This document shows, piece after piece, positions 38,461 to 50,191 of a stretch of DNA of 64,000 nt (positions are counted from its first letter, which is position 1; the number at the start of each line of letters is the position of its first letter). The stretch comes from Juglans regia (Eukaryota; Streptophyta; Magnoliopsida; Fagales; Juglandaceae): contig NC_049908.1 in assembly GCF_001411555.2 (NCBI RefSeq), positions 27,814,724 through 27,878,723 of the forward strand. Direction: 5' to 3'. The translations under genes were made by a program, and so were the position numbers. The notes beneath the pieces are model-generated. The model searched no databases and was not told the origin of the DNA. It saw only the letters and a list, made by a program, of their open reading frames with translations.

Positions 38461-38856
38461 ATGGAAGGAGAACGAAAGAAGAGGAAGATATTGGAAAGTG
38501 AAGAGGGAGAAGATGATGAAGATGATGAAGAGAAGAAGATACAGAAGTTCTTTGATTTGATTAGAAGCACACGCGAGGTGAGAGATCGTTTGAGGAGTAG
38601 TACTGGTTTCAATGAATCAAAAGATCAGAAAGAAGAGAAGACTAGAGTTGAGAAAGAGATCAAGGGAATCACAGTCTGGAATCCTACGTTTCAACCAGAA
38701 GATTTCATACAGGATGATAAGTCCTCTAAGAGTACTAGTCCTGGTGCCACCCAACAACCAGGTCCTTCTAAAAGTACTACTAAAGGAAACGAAGAAGAAG
38801 ATCAAGATAGATCAGAAGATGGTAATCATGGTTTAGACCTAAACCTTTCTTTGTAG
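38461..38856 (+). CDS. NIM1-INTERACTING (NIMIN)-family protein with EAR motif
   Basis: An intronless ORF of 131 residues. It starts MEGERKKRKI with a basic patch at 5-9 (likely nuclear), followed by an acidic run (EEGEDDEDDEEKK). Then comes the helical block IQKFFDLIRSTREVRDRL at 27-44, matching the FF-containing NPR1-binding region of NIMIN proteins. VWNPTFQPEDF at 72-82 matches the conserved FQPEDF block of NIMIN3-type members. The C-terminus LDLNLSL (125-131) is an LxLxL EAR repression motif. NIMINs bind NPR1/NIM1 and tune salicylic-acid-dependent PR gene expression in the nucleus. The NIMIN3-like assignment is by memory of motifs. No break is seen. A CT-rich leader precedes it, and a TA run (about 38981-39000) lies in the 3' region. 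Confidence 0.82.
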   Translation: MEGERKKRKILESEEGEDDEDDEEKKIQKFFDLIRSTREVRDRLRSSTGFNESKDQKEEKTRVEKEIKGITVWNPTFQPEDFIQDDKSSKSTSPGATQQPGPSKSTTKGNEEEDQDRSEDGNHGLDLNLSL

Positions 38857-39457
38857 CAGCGTTAAATAAAGGAGTGTTTACATATGATATATGCATGCTG
38901 AAAAACTAAGGTTTTGTATTGCTTTGATCAGAAAGCAGAACTTGTAGTACTGCATGCGCATCGTAATCCATCTGTGCTATATATATATATATATATATAT
39001 GTTGAATTTGTTGACATTTTTATCTCCTGTTTGCCCTAAATAACATATGGTATGATAGCATTAAAGCCAGATATGGGAAACTGGGAATCCATAGCTTTCA
39101 AAAAAGGTACAAACTAGTCCACCATCTGAAAAATAAAGATTATAAGGAAATAAAGATCAACATAAAAATTGTACTACTTCAACTCAGAAGAAGGAAACGA
39201 CCGAGAGAGACCGAAGTCAACTTGGAGAATGATATCAGACAGAGAGAGGTACAGTAAAGCACCTTTTAAGGACACCATGAAATGGGCATGCAATAATGTC
39301 TGACAGAGAGAGGTATGGCGAATTGGGTTTGCCTCGAACTTCGTAAATTTGAGAGTGAGATTTGTTTAGAAATGAAAAATTTTTAATTTTTATAAAATTT
39401 TAATGATATTTTAATTATATCATTGACTAATCTTTTTAGAATATAAATCATATGATT
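38857..39457. other. Downstream region of the NIMIN gene, non-coding
   Basis: Contains the probable 3' UTR and a TA microsatellite near 38981-39000. The phrase cagagagaggta occurs twice (about 39239 and 39304). No gene is seen. Confidence 0.4.
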
Positions 39458-39460
39458 TAA

Positions 39461-39660
39461 GGGTGCGTTTGGAACTTAAACCACTTTCAACTCATCTCAA
39501 CTCATCATTACAACTTTTTCAAATTCCAACACAAAATATAATAAATAATTCAACTTTTTCAAATTTCAAAATAATAATAATATTAAAAAATAATATTCTA
39601 ACAATATTTTATCATCTCAACTCAATTCAACTCAACTCACTTCAACATCCAAACACAACC
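39461..39660. mobile_element. Tourist-like MITE, 200 bp, TAA target duplication
   Basis: The left end gggtgcgtttgg and right end ccaaacacaacc are inverted repeats of the Tourist type (consensus-like tgtttgg). TAA flanks it at 39458-39460 and 39661-39663. The interior is caactcatctcaactcatc, then an AT-rich core, then ctcaactcaattcaactc. It is non-coding. Confidence 0.8.
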
Positions 39661-39954
39661 TAAGTCTTCTATTAGAACGATACATATCCCGAACATATTA
39701 TCATATTTTTGTGGGAGTGAGCAAAGTTTTAAAAAATAGGAAAAAAATAATTCTCTGCAAAAATCCTGAGTTGGCTGGGCTGTTGCAGTGAGACCATGAG
39801 CTTCAAGCAAATAGTTTTTGTTTGAATTTGAGTTTGTGCGGAGCACAATTCGAGTGGTGCTAGGTGTTAATAAGTTGGAAGTACTGTTTGTATCATCACC
39901 ACATTTTATGATTCAAACCGAAACTGTTTTAGCTTTATGTCAAGCGTACTTTGA

Positions 39955-40154
39955 GGTTTCGTTTGGAATTAAAAATCCTCTCAATTCATCTCAATTTATT
40001 ATTATAACTTTTTCAAATTCCAATACAAAATATAATAAACAATTCAACTTTTTCAAATCTCAAAATAATAATAATAATAATAAATAATATTCTAATAATA
40101 TTTTATCAACTTAACTCAATTCAACTCAACTCACTTCAACATCCAAACGCAACC
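39955..40154. mobile_element. Tourist-like MITE, 200 bp, TGA target duplication
   Basis: The left end ggtttcgtttgg and right end ccaaacgcaacc are flanked by TGA at 39952-39954 and 40155-40157. It has the same interior and orientation as the copy 300 bp upstream. It includes an ataataata run near 40065-40085. Confidence 0.8.
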
Positions 40155-40560
40155 TGAATCTTGGACAGAAATTAGGGGGGGAAAAATCTAGATACATCCA
40201 TTGATGGCAGTCATTTCAAACAGAATTCAACCAATAAAACGATTTTCAAGTTTTGGTGATTAGAGAGTCGTGAGATATTAACGAAGGGTACCTAGTAGCT
40301 CTACAGTCACGGCCACAATATTATTAAAAAATATTTTCTTAATTATTAAATAAAAATAAAATTTCATCAAGAGTCACTAGCGATAACTCCAATAAGAAGA
40401 GTAGTGTTTTCCATTGATACAAATTCTTGAATATGCCACGTCACTTGGTGTGATAGTTCCTTCAAAGTGGCTTGACAGATGATCACTCTGATATTTAATT
40501 TCTTAATAGCGCAAAGGCTCTATCTTGAATGTAAAATATAACTCTTTTTTTTTTTTTATT
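40155..40560. other. Intergenic stretch, nothing recognised
   Basis: No gene or clear repeat seen other than a T-run at about 40545-40560. Confidence 0.4.
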
Positions 40561-40589
40561 AAAAGGGTTCCTGCAACGTAGACTCTACA

Positions 40590-43500
40590 AACAAAAAAAA
40601 AAAATGAAGAAATATTATAGCATCAAAAATCAAGAATTACTTGGCTCACTTCTATGGATCTCAACACAAATTCTACCATCTCTTAACAGCAGGCCTGAGA
40701 AGAAGAAATGCTAGAGACTCCACTGGTCAATGGACCCACTTGTTATTGAATCTTAATTTATTAATCACTTTAGATTATTATATATTTCATCCAATCCACA
40801 AATCTCGGAGTAACTAGAAAATCTTTTTGAGAAGCAAATTTTGGACCAAGACAACGAATTATTCAATGCGGTGCCAAATGAAGAATAAATCTTTGGAAGT
40901 TTAAAACAAATTCCAAATTGCAAAGTGCTAGGTCCAGATGGTATGACGGCCCTCTTATATAGACATTATTGGAGCATCATTAAAAAAAAAAAAGAGGTCA
41001 TCCAAGCAGTGCAAAATTTTTTCAAAAGTGAAAGACTCTTGAAGCAGATGAACCACACCAATATTGCTGTCATCCCAAAAACTCAAAGTCCAAGTTCCCT
41101 GAGCCAATACCGCCCAATCAATCTCAGCCAATACCGCCCAATCAATCTCATAAATGTCAACTATAAAATCATTGCCAAAATATTGGCCAATCGCTTTAAA
41201 GCCACACTAGCTAATATTATCTCTCCCCTTAGACAACTTTTGTCCCAAGCTGCAAAATAAAAGAAAATACCATAAGCACTCGCAAGTTATTTCGCCACCT
41301 CAAAAGGAAAACTAGGAAAAAGGGTTTAATGGCCATAAAACTCGACATGGAGAAGGCTTTCGACCTTGTTGAATGAGAGTTTCTCTTTACAGTAATGAAA
41401 GTATTGGGATACAGTCAAGGATAGATAAATCTGATAAAAGAGTGTGTAATAACTGCAACCTTCTCTATCATTATAAATGGCTTACCAAGGGGTTTCTTTA
41501 AAGCGCAAAGAGGATTAAGCCAAAGAGACCTAATTTTGCCATTTCTCTTCATACTAGTCACAGAGACATTATTAAGAATTCTGTTAAAAGTTGAAGCGCA
41601 AGGTACCCTTGAAGGAAGAAAAATCAGTAGAAATAGTCCACCCATCTCACACCTACTCTTCGCAAATGACACAATCATTTTTGTGAAAGCCACAGAAAGA
41701 ATTGCTCAAGTTATCTCTGAAAGCTTAGCAAAGTAATAGCAGTGATCGAGGCAAAAAATAAACTTGAGCAAATCCTCCATCTTCATCACAAGGAATACAT
41801 GTCCATCAACCAAACCAACCACCACTCAATGGCTTCCTTACAAAGCATCTTCAGCTATAATGAAGTATTTGGGCTTGCCAACTTCCTTTAGTAAGAACAA
41901 AAATGAAAACTACAAAATTGAAAGGTTGGAAATCAAAGCTTTTATCACAAGCAGGAAGAACAATGCTAATCAGATCAGTAGCAAGCACCATCCCATCTTA
42001 TCATATGACCTCTTTTCAACTCCCAAAATCAGTATGTAAGGCTCTCGACAGTAGTTTCAAAAGATTTTGGTGGGGATTCCCAAAAGAAAAAATCCACAAC
42101 TTGACTCTAAAATCATGGAAATCAATTTGCCAGCCAAAAAAACCAAGAGGGCTCAGACTCATACTGATGGAAAAATGGAATCAAGCTTTATTAGCAAAGA
42201 CATGATGGGAAATAAGTGAAAGACAAAATGGTCTATGGTAGTCAATTCTCTCAACAAAATATCTCAAAAACTTGAATTTATGAAATGCAGCACCAAAATC
42301 ATCAGACTCCTACCTGTGGAAAGGTTTTCTCCAGACAAGAGGCTTACTCAAAAAAGGAAGATACTACCATATAAATAATGGGCTTCCGGTTAATATCTAG
42401 TCAGAACTGTGGATTCCCTCAATGGAAAATTTCACACCAAATTCGATCCGAGGAATGGATCAGATCCACCATTCCTTAAAGGTTTCAGATATAATCATAG
42501 AAAACTCACGATCTTGGGATACGCCAAAAATGCAGAATCTATTCGACCAAGAAAGCATTACAAAATTCAAAAAATTTCACTATCGACAAACTCTCAGAGA
42601 CAAGACAAGGTAATTTGGACCCCAAACCACAATGAGAAATTCTTGATTAAAACAACTTACCACATAACAATCAGTACCCAAGACTCAGCTCAACAAATTC
42701 CCACACTGACCCTGTCCAAAACCTTATGGAGTCTAAGAATCCATGACCATCATAGGAACATCCTCCCCACCAAATCAAGATTGAGCGCAATTGTTCCCCA
42801 ACTTGACTTCAAAGAATGTCCACTATGAAATCAGGCAGAAGAAACCTTGCTAAATCTTTTTATAGAGTGTCTAATAAATCGAATACTATGGCAACAATGT
42901 CTCTGGCCATTAAATTTAGCAAATCTACCCATATACCCCATTTCAAATTGGATAAAGATGATCTTATACCCAAAATAGGAGTTGAGACTATGGGACACGA
43001 AAAAGCACCTCATCCAGCTATTCGTGGTAGTAATAATGGATTTTGTCTTGAGGAAACGAAATGATATAGTTCATAACCATGCTTCCCTATCCCTTGAGAC
43101 GACAAAAAATCATTTGAACCAGGTCTATGAAGAATACAAGAAAGCATTGGAAGAGAAATAAAAAAAGCAAGAGGAAGCCTCCGCTACCAAATTATCAAAG
43201 CATTTAATTCCTTTGATGCTGCATTTAGAGATGAGTTCTCAGTATCATCAGTGATACGTAGGGACCACAACGCAGACATCTTGGAGAGTAGAACAGAAAA
43301 AATTCAAACGAAAAACCCTCTGGTAGCCGAAGCTTCAACGACACTTCTAGTTTCCAAAATGGCATCACAACATCAACAAAATTTAGCAATAATTGAAGGC
43401 GACACCCAATATGTGATCACAACCATTGAAAGCTTGGACCCATCCACATTTTGGCAAATCTCCCTCATCATTGCAGATTTCCAACAAATCTCCTGCCATC

Positions 43501-43690
43501 ATCAAAGATGGAAAGTAGTCAAAATCTATCGATCACAAACTCGATATGCGTACTCAGTAGCGTAATGGATAGCAACCAGTCAAGTTTTTGGATGCATGGC
43601 TTTAGATAATCTCCCTATATGCTTTTTATTTATTGATAGTAAAGAAAATGATCTACCTACAACGTTTTGTAATTTAATTTATTCTGTAAT
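40590..43690 (+). mobile_element. LINE (L1-type) non-LTR retrotransposon fragment
   Basis: Protein similarity begins in a degenerate segment (ILWHQKSRITWLTSMD near 40615, with several frame changes). It continues through the reverse transcriptase (PDGMTALLYRHYWSI; SQYRPINLINVNYKIIAKIL; MAIKLDMEKAFDLVE then a stop; RGLSQRDLILPFLFIL; LLFANDTIIF). It then passes through KGWKSKLLSQAGRTMLIRS to the zinc-binding and RNase H-like tail (about 43300-43560). The usual YADD is FAND, and multiple stops and frameshifts are present. The 5' endonuclease part is missing. I see no clear poly-A tail or target duplication. Confidence 0.85.
40925..41736 (+). pseudogene. LINE reverse transcriptase remnant
   Basis: Open pieces at 40925-41260, 41328-41374 and 41536-41736 together cover RT blocks with stops between them. 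A 24-bp in-frame tandem duplication (41102-41125 and 41126-41149) repeats SQYRPINL. The catalytic aspartate pair is altered to FAND, so the protein would not be active. Confidence 0.85.
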
Positions 43691-45390
43691 ATATGCTTGA
43701 TTAGAAAAAATAATAATTATTATTTTTATCGTAAATAATTTATTATAAATATTAATGTTTCTTGTAGCATATTATGTTCAAGATGATGCCTGATCAGTTG
43801 GCCGAGTGAGTTGTCCCCGACACGATGCTTATCATGAACCACCTTCCAAATATCAGCCTAGCATGAGTAACCATTCGCATGAAAGGAAATTATTGATAGC
43901 CGATACAAGGACATGACGTCAGAAAATTAACCACCAATATAGTTATCTATCTTAATTATATGATATATTATTATTACGAGTAATAATAAAGAGAAGTTAT
44001 TATAATAATATATATTTTATATTCATTGTATAATTGTTTTAAATTAATTGTTTTTAATATTTATTTAAAAAAATATGTGATTTAGATGATATTACATTAT
44101 GTATATAAAATAAATACTTTTAATAATAATTTTTATCTATATTTATTCTATTATTATTATTGATGTGTTCACATCGAAACACTTTTCCTGGACAATATTT
44201 AAAGGCATCCCAACCTATGAAGGTCCCACCTCCTCGTTGATTTGCTTTTCGAGGATTTTAATCATTCATTACGACCGGTGGGTGGGTGATAGTTCAGCAG
44301 TAAGCTGGCCCACCACCATGATCATGTACGATGGATCTTCAGCTCTTTAGATTAATCTAAGGCAAGGTGATGAAATTAAAAGAGAAATTAAATGAAATGA
44401 GAATTTTATAAATAATAATAATAAAATAATTTATAAATTTATAATAATAAAATAATTTGAGTTAAGATTTTATTAAATTTTGAGAGAAAAAATTTAGATG
44501 AAAAGTTTAATAAAAAATATTAAAAAGTTAAAATATTATTATAATATAATCTTTTAATATTATTTTTATTTTGAAATTTAAAAAAATTGAACTTCTTTTT
44601 TTTTTGGATTTGTTAAAAAATTTGAAAAATTATAATAATTAAATGAAAAGATTAAAAATAAAAAATAAAAAAATATTTATATTTAAATAATGTTTAAAAA
44701 AAATTATAAAAATTTTTAAGATGACCCGTAAGAATAAGAATGACAATTAGTTCCTAGCAACTAAAACAGAGCAGCAAAGTAAGCTTATATTTTTTATTTC
44801 TTTTTTTTTTAAAGAAAAAGAGTAGCAAAAGGCTCCTAATGTTCAAGGAATATAATATTATATGTATCTCTAATATTTTGTACTTTTCAAGATAATATTA
44901 TAAGAAAATTATTTATTTTTGATCAATTAATTTCAATAAAATAATTATTTATAGTTAAAATAAATCTATTTTAATCATAAATAATCATTTCGTCGCAAAC
45001 AAATAATCACAAAAGCCAGATTTTCTTGTAGCATGCAATAAAAATAGGTAATGCTGGCCGTCAATCGAAAGCCGCAGCACACCCTTCAGAATTTTTTTTT
45101 TTTTTTCAACTCAACACAGTATATTGAAGATGTAGATTGATGTTTTTCATTTCTCAATAAAAATAGGGGTTATGGAGACAAGATCTCCGAATATCCGTTG
45201 AATAGAATAAAGTTGAATGGCATAAAGCCGAAAGTACTGCTTATGACTTGTTCTATCGCATCTGCGTCTACTTCAAGTCTACTCAATTTTATTACCCAAA
45301 AAAAAAAGCATGGAAAGATGATATTATTCTTACCTGTGAGATGACATGAACCTTCATGCAAATTTAATTGTGGCAGTAATAAGTACTCTC
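43691..45390. other. AT-rich intergenic stretch
   Basis: No gene is recognised. A degenerate Tourist-like stretch lies at about 44360-44720 (ttaatattatttttattttg core). Small ORFs at 44165-44350 and 45170-45361 have no signature. Confidence 0.4.
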
Positions 45391-45839
45391 TGTTTAGAAT
45401 TATTAACGTGATAAAGTGTGCGTTGAATTCATATAAGGGTACCCATTACCCTTGTAGTGATTACATGGTGAGAAAGTTATAAGTAACTCCCTATTCTTAC
45501 GGGTTAATTAACTTCTAGATATGTTAATTAACCACTCTATTAGAAAACTCTTTAAATAAGAGTCTTATGTACGTTAGTTGTATGTTTGGAAAAAGTGAAT
45601 GAATGTACAAACAAAGGTTGTCCTCTCCCTCTACAATTTTCTAGAGCAACAATTTTAAACTTTTGATCTTGAATAATGAAATCATTTTGGGAGAATCTAA
45701 TAACCTCTTAAGTGACATAGAGGTGCAATCAACATAGAGGTGCAATCACTATAATTTGAAGTGGGTTGTAAGACTAGTAAAGATCCGAACTTGTAAGAAT
45801 TATGTTCCACTTGAGGTTATAATTCAAATTAATCTTATT
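45391..45839 (+). repeat. 5' LTR of the 45.4-48.6 kb Copia element
   Basis: Shares with the other LTR and the solo LTR the blocks ctctttaaataagagt, ctataattttctagagcaac (here ctacaattttctagagcaac), gtgacatagaggtgcaatc and aattcaaattaa. Borders are approximate. Confidence 0.65.
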
Positions 45840-46499
45840 GGAATTTGATAGATTTTCTTTTAGCTACTACCTACATTTTGAACCACAACCTTCTAAGTCT
45901 ATTCCCTTATGTCTCAACCCCATATGAATTATGGAAATGATGCAAAAACAATTCTCAAACAGTTGTGGTCTTGAAGTTTTGCGGGTTATGCTCACATCAT
46001 TTCTTATAATTACGGAAAACTTAACTTTAGAGCAAATAAACATATATTCATAAGATATTTAGAGAGCTCAAAGGGTTACGTAATGTATGGTAAACATCCT
46101 AACAGAGGAATGACGGAAATAAAATCACATGATATCACATTTATTGAGAATGATTTTTCCAATATTAGTGAATCAAAAAAATATATTGGACTTTTTGAGT
46201 TACAAGAGCACGAGAAATCGAAGTTACATTATCTTTTGATGAGCAAAAAATAGTGGGAGTGACTTGCCTCCTAATGTGAGTATACCACTAGAAAGTAACT
46301 CAAAAGAGTTTTAGTTATTTAGAACGTGAAGCGAACGTAAAACTATTCCTCATCACATTTTGAAAATGAAAGAGAATCTTTCAAGTGTGATGTGACCTTG
46401 ATGTGCCTACTTCTTATAAGGAATCACTAAATTCACTTGCTTCAAATAAATGATTGGCTGCTATAAGAGATGAGATAAGTTTCATGACAAAGAAAGAAG

Positions 46500-47845
46500 T
46501 TTGGGAGTTAGTAGATCTTCGACTTAGGCGCAAATCTATTTGAAATAAACGAGTTTTAAAAATTAAGTGCTAGACAGATGGATTAGGTGACAAGTATAAG
46601 ACTCGTCTTGTGGCAAAAGACTATACTCAAAGAGAGGGTATAGAATACGAAAAAATATTCTCTCTTGTGGACCTATGGTGATATTTGCTTCAATTTGCCT
46701 CATTTTAGCTATAATGGATTTTTTCTAAATGGATATAAAAACTGCATTTGTCAATTGAGAATTAGGAGAGGAAATCTATATGAATCAACTTGTTGGTTCT
46801 GAGGTTGAGGGATAAGAGTACAAAGTCTGCCAACTGAAACGTCTCATTTATGGCCTTACAATCGTTTAGACCAAGGCTTGAAAAAAGGGTTCGATTTGAT
46901 TAAAACCGAATCAGTGAGAAACCAAATCGATTTTAGTGAACTTTTTGAATCGTTCACTAAACCGTTTCAGTCGATTGATTTGGGATGTTTTAGACTGTTT
47001 CTAGCCGATTTTAGAATGATTTGAACTGATTCAAAACTATATTTATTTTTAGGTTGTCAAAAAATTGAGTTTTTTTTTTTAATTTCTTATACAAAAATAT
47101 GATAGAACTAAATATATATATATACATATATATTAACTTTTTCATCATTATATTCAATAAGAGTTGCAGAAAATTTGAAAGATAAAACAGGTAGTTCTTT
47201 ATTTTCTTTAGTTGCACAAAAGAATTAGGAGATAAATAAGTATTTCATATTAAATTTGTGGTTGTGCATAAAATACTACATTTTCCATGTGCTTATAATT
47301 TAATGGTCTTTATCTTCTTCTTATATAAGACAAAAGAATGTCGACAATTGAGGATAAATACATAAATTACATATTTGTTGAAACTATTTAGATTCATATA
47401 ATATTTTTATTAAAACTAGTCAATGAATTTATATTTCATACTCTTTTATACATGATATAAAATGTTTGAATTCAATCATATATGATTTTTAATACTTTTT
47501 ATCAATATTAAAATAATCAATTCAAAATTGTCATGAATCACCTGATTCAATTTGTTGAATCGCTGGATTCATTAAATCGGTCCTTTGATCTTTAGATTTC
47601 ATAGGGCTATTACTTCAATTGACTTTGATATGCTAGAATAAGACCATTGTGTGTATATCAAACGTACATGGAAGAGTTTTCTGATATTATCTTTATATGT
47701 GGAAGACATGTTTTTAGCTAGAAATGATATGAAGATAATTGTCACCACAAAAGAATTGTTGACCTCTAATTTTGAGATGAAAGGCATGGATGAAGCAAAT
47801 TATGTGTTTGGAATTAGAATTTCAAGGGATCGATATAGATAACTT
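46500..47845 (+). pseudogene. Copia reverse transcriptase remnant split by an insertion
   Basis: The first part (about 46500-46871) carries KTRLVAKDYTQREG and ends at the KRLIYGL-like block. The second part (about 47591-47842) resumes with RAITSIDFDMLE, SLYVEDMFLARND and NFEMKGMDEANYVFGIRIS. The gap corresponds to the inserted repeat. Numerous stops. Confidence 0.75.
46872..47590. mobile_element. ~720-bp non-coding repeat inserted in the Copia RT
   Basis: The left end caaggcttgaaaaaaggg matches, in inverted orientation, the end of a related fragment at 55469 (cgatttttcgagccttg). The interior has many cgattt, aaccg and gaatcg motifs. The right terminus seems truncated (cggtcctttgatc). Both junctions show tttaga (46865-46870 and 47591-47596), a possible target duplication. 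Confidence 0.55.
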
Positions 47846-48221
47846 TTTGGTTTCTCTCAAGAGATTTACATGATTGTCCAGGGTAGATTATTTGGATTCT
47901 TACTTGTTATTTTATGCATGACTCATAGCTAGAACGATTGTCATTTTGGCTCGATATGATCATGATCAGCATATTACATAATGTGAGGTCAAGAATTGCT
48001 TTGAGTTATAAATTAATGAGGGATTAAGAACTCTTGACCTAGTGAGATCAAACAATCTAGGTCATAGATGAGATATTATGAGTGATGTACTATGTTAATA
48101 AGATGGTGACTTAATAGAGTACTCATATTCTTTGCTTTTTCTTCAAGTCGCACGCTTCATTATTTGTATAAGGAATAATTGATTGAAAGATCACGAGCAT
48201 ATTGTTAATGGACATGGTTCC

Positions 48222-48638
48222 TATTGTGGACAATCGGGAGATCATGTTTAATTGGGTACTTCATAACCCATGTAATGTTCAGATGGGTGGAGAAGTTACA
48301 AGCAGTTAATTAACTCCTCACCACAAGCAATTAATTAATTCCTCACCATTGACATCAAAAGACTCTTTAAATAAGAGTTTTACATACATTAGTTGTGTGT
48401 GGAAAAAGTAGGTGGACGTACAAATAAAGGTCTCTTCTGTTTCTCTATAATTTTCTAGAGCAACCGTCTTAAACTCTTCATCTTGAAGTGCGGGATCACT
48501 TTAGGAGACTTTAGTAGCCTTTTAAGTGACGTAGAAGTGTAATCACAACAATTTGATTAGGGATATAAGATGAGTAAAGAACTGAACTTGTGGAAATCTC
48601 GTTACGTTTGAGATAATTCAAATTAACCTTATTCAACA
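48222..48638 (+). repeat. 3' LTR of the 45.4-48.6 kb Copia element
   Basis: Begins about tattgtggacaatcggg and contains gactctttaaataagagt, ctataattttctagagcaac and gtgacgtagaagtgtaatc, ending near ccttattcaaca. It is related along its length to 45391-45839 and to the solo LTR at 50529-50929. Confidence 0.65.
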
Positions 48639-50191
48639 TAGATGTGTACGCGTGTGTGTTTGTGTAGTGTGTAGGTCTTTAACCTGGTTTAACTAGAAGT
48701 TAATAATCTTTTAGATGTAAAGATGTTTGGGTTGACGACGTACTTTCTTCCTTGCCAAACATGCGCGCGCGCGGCTAGCTAGGGTGCGTTTTCCAATTTC
48801 CTGGTGAAAAAGATGTTCTACATAAATGCAGAGTCACGTTTACCTTAATTTCTGTCACATTTACGTGCCTAGCTAGCAACTTACAGTATTCTCCATCGCA
48901 GAAACTCCTGAATGCATTCGTAATTCAACTAATACATAATCAATACATTTGAGTGGTTTAACTAATTGCCTTATAAAGAGTAACAACTAAGCCATATCTC
49001 ATGAGGTCATGATAAATCTCAAGCATTAAATAGGTAGGCTAGCTATTTCTCTCGGACTACTTGACATGAAAGCTTAAAGCAGATCATACCCAAGCATATT
49101 CACAGGCATGCACACATGGAACACAATAACACGGACTTGGATGTGATAAAACACATAACATGCAATAAGAAAAAGTTGGAAACAACCACTTTTTAGCAAT
49201 CATCCCTTACTCTAATGGACAGCAGATGTACGTACACAAATAATATGTATCCTCCTTAGTAAGTAAGGGTGTAACCGGTCTGGTTCGGTCGATCCGGTTT
49301 TAGATAAATTTTGGAATTGAATCTATATACACTGATTTTGAAAATTTAAGAACTGATACGAACCGTTTAATCACCAAAATTGGAACTTTCTATTTTTTTA
49401 GTTCCCATTTGATTTAGACCTATTTTTTCGGTTTGCCATTTACACATGTGGCACTACAAAAGTTGAGACAATATTAATATGCATGTTTAAGATTAAAATT
49501 TTAGATTATATGAATTAGCGATTTAACATATAATATATATAGTATCATTTAAATAATTATATAAATAATATTTTATAAATAATATAAAAAATTAAAAAAT
49601 ATATATACATGTACCGTTCTGGTTCATTTCAAACCGATTTTTAGAATATAAAAATCGGTACCGAATCGGTTTGATCCGGTTTCGGTTCTTAAGAACTAGT
49701 ATCGGACCGGACTTGTTACCAACATGACCAAATCCCTATTCCGGTTCGGTCAATTCAAACATATTTTCTTCAGTTTTTTTTTACACCCCTACTCCTTAGT
49801 AGCACAACAGTACCCTCTCTTGATAGGTTGGCAAGAAAAAGGATTTCAATTATCCCTAATCGGGGAAAACAATGTGGAGTCATTTCTAAAATCTATCAGT
49901 CAAATCAATATCGCTATGAAAAACTATTTTTACAACTATATTATTAATAGGCCCTAATTTATTCATTTATTTACTTACTAAATTACAATCCAAATTAAAC
50001 TAGGTCATACGAGCGAGGCAAATCCTCCATTGACATTTTTCCAAATGCAAATGGCAAGTAGTTTACAAGTACCCTCTTCAACTTGAAAAAAATCTTATCT
50101 TTTACAAAGATTAGGGTCATGCTCGAGGAATCATATATAACAAGAAACAGAAAGACATGAAAATGCACTAATTATTTCCTCAAGTAAGTGG
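48639..50191. other. Intergenic stretch with an hAT-like MITE
   Basis: Nothing coding is recognised. It includes a short alternating gc/gt patch (cgcgcgcgcggc, about 48763-48774), the MITE at about 49264-49791, and the probable 3' UTR of the GDSL gene at its right end. Confidence 0.4.
49264..49791. repeat. hAT-like MITE rich in ccggttcgg motifs
   Basis: The left end gtaagggtgtaa is inverted-complementary with one mismatch to the right end ttacacccctac. Both ends carry ggttcggtc and ccggtt motifs. The decamer ctccttagta occurs just outside both ends, consistent with a target duplication whose edges have shifted. No coding. Confidence 0.65.

Larger units (their letters stand above)
45391..48638 (+). 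mobile_element. Deleted Ty1/Copia retrotransposon with nested repeat
   Basis: Related LTRs at about 45391-45839 and 48222-48638 flank only about 2.4 kb of internal sequence. The interior keeps the RT (NKRVLKIKC-like start; KTRLVAKDYTQREGIEYEK near 46590; a YVEDM active-site relic near 47695; FEMKGMDEANYVFGIRISRD). Gag, protease and most of integrase are not recognisable. The RT is interrupted at about 46872-47590 by another repeat. Heavily mutated. Confidence 0.75.
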
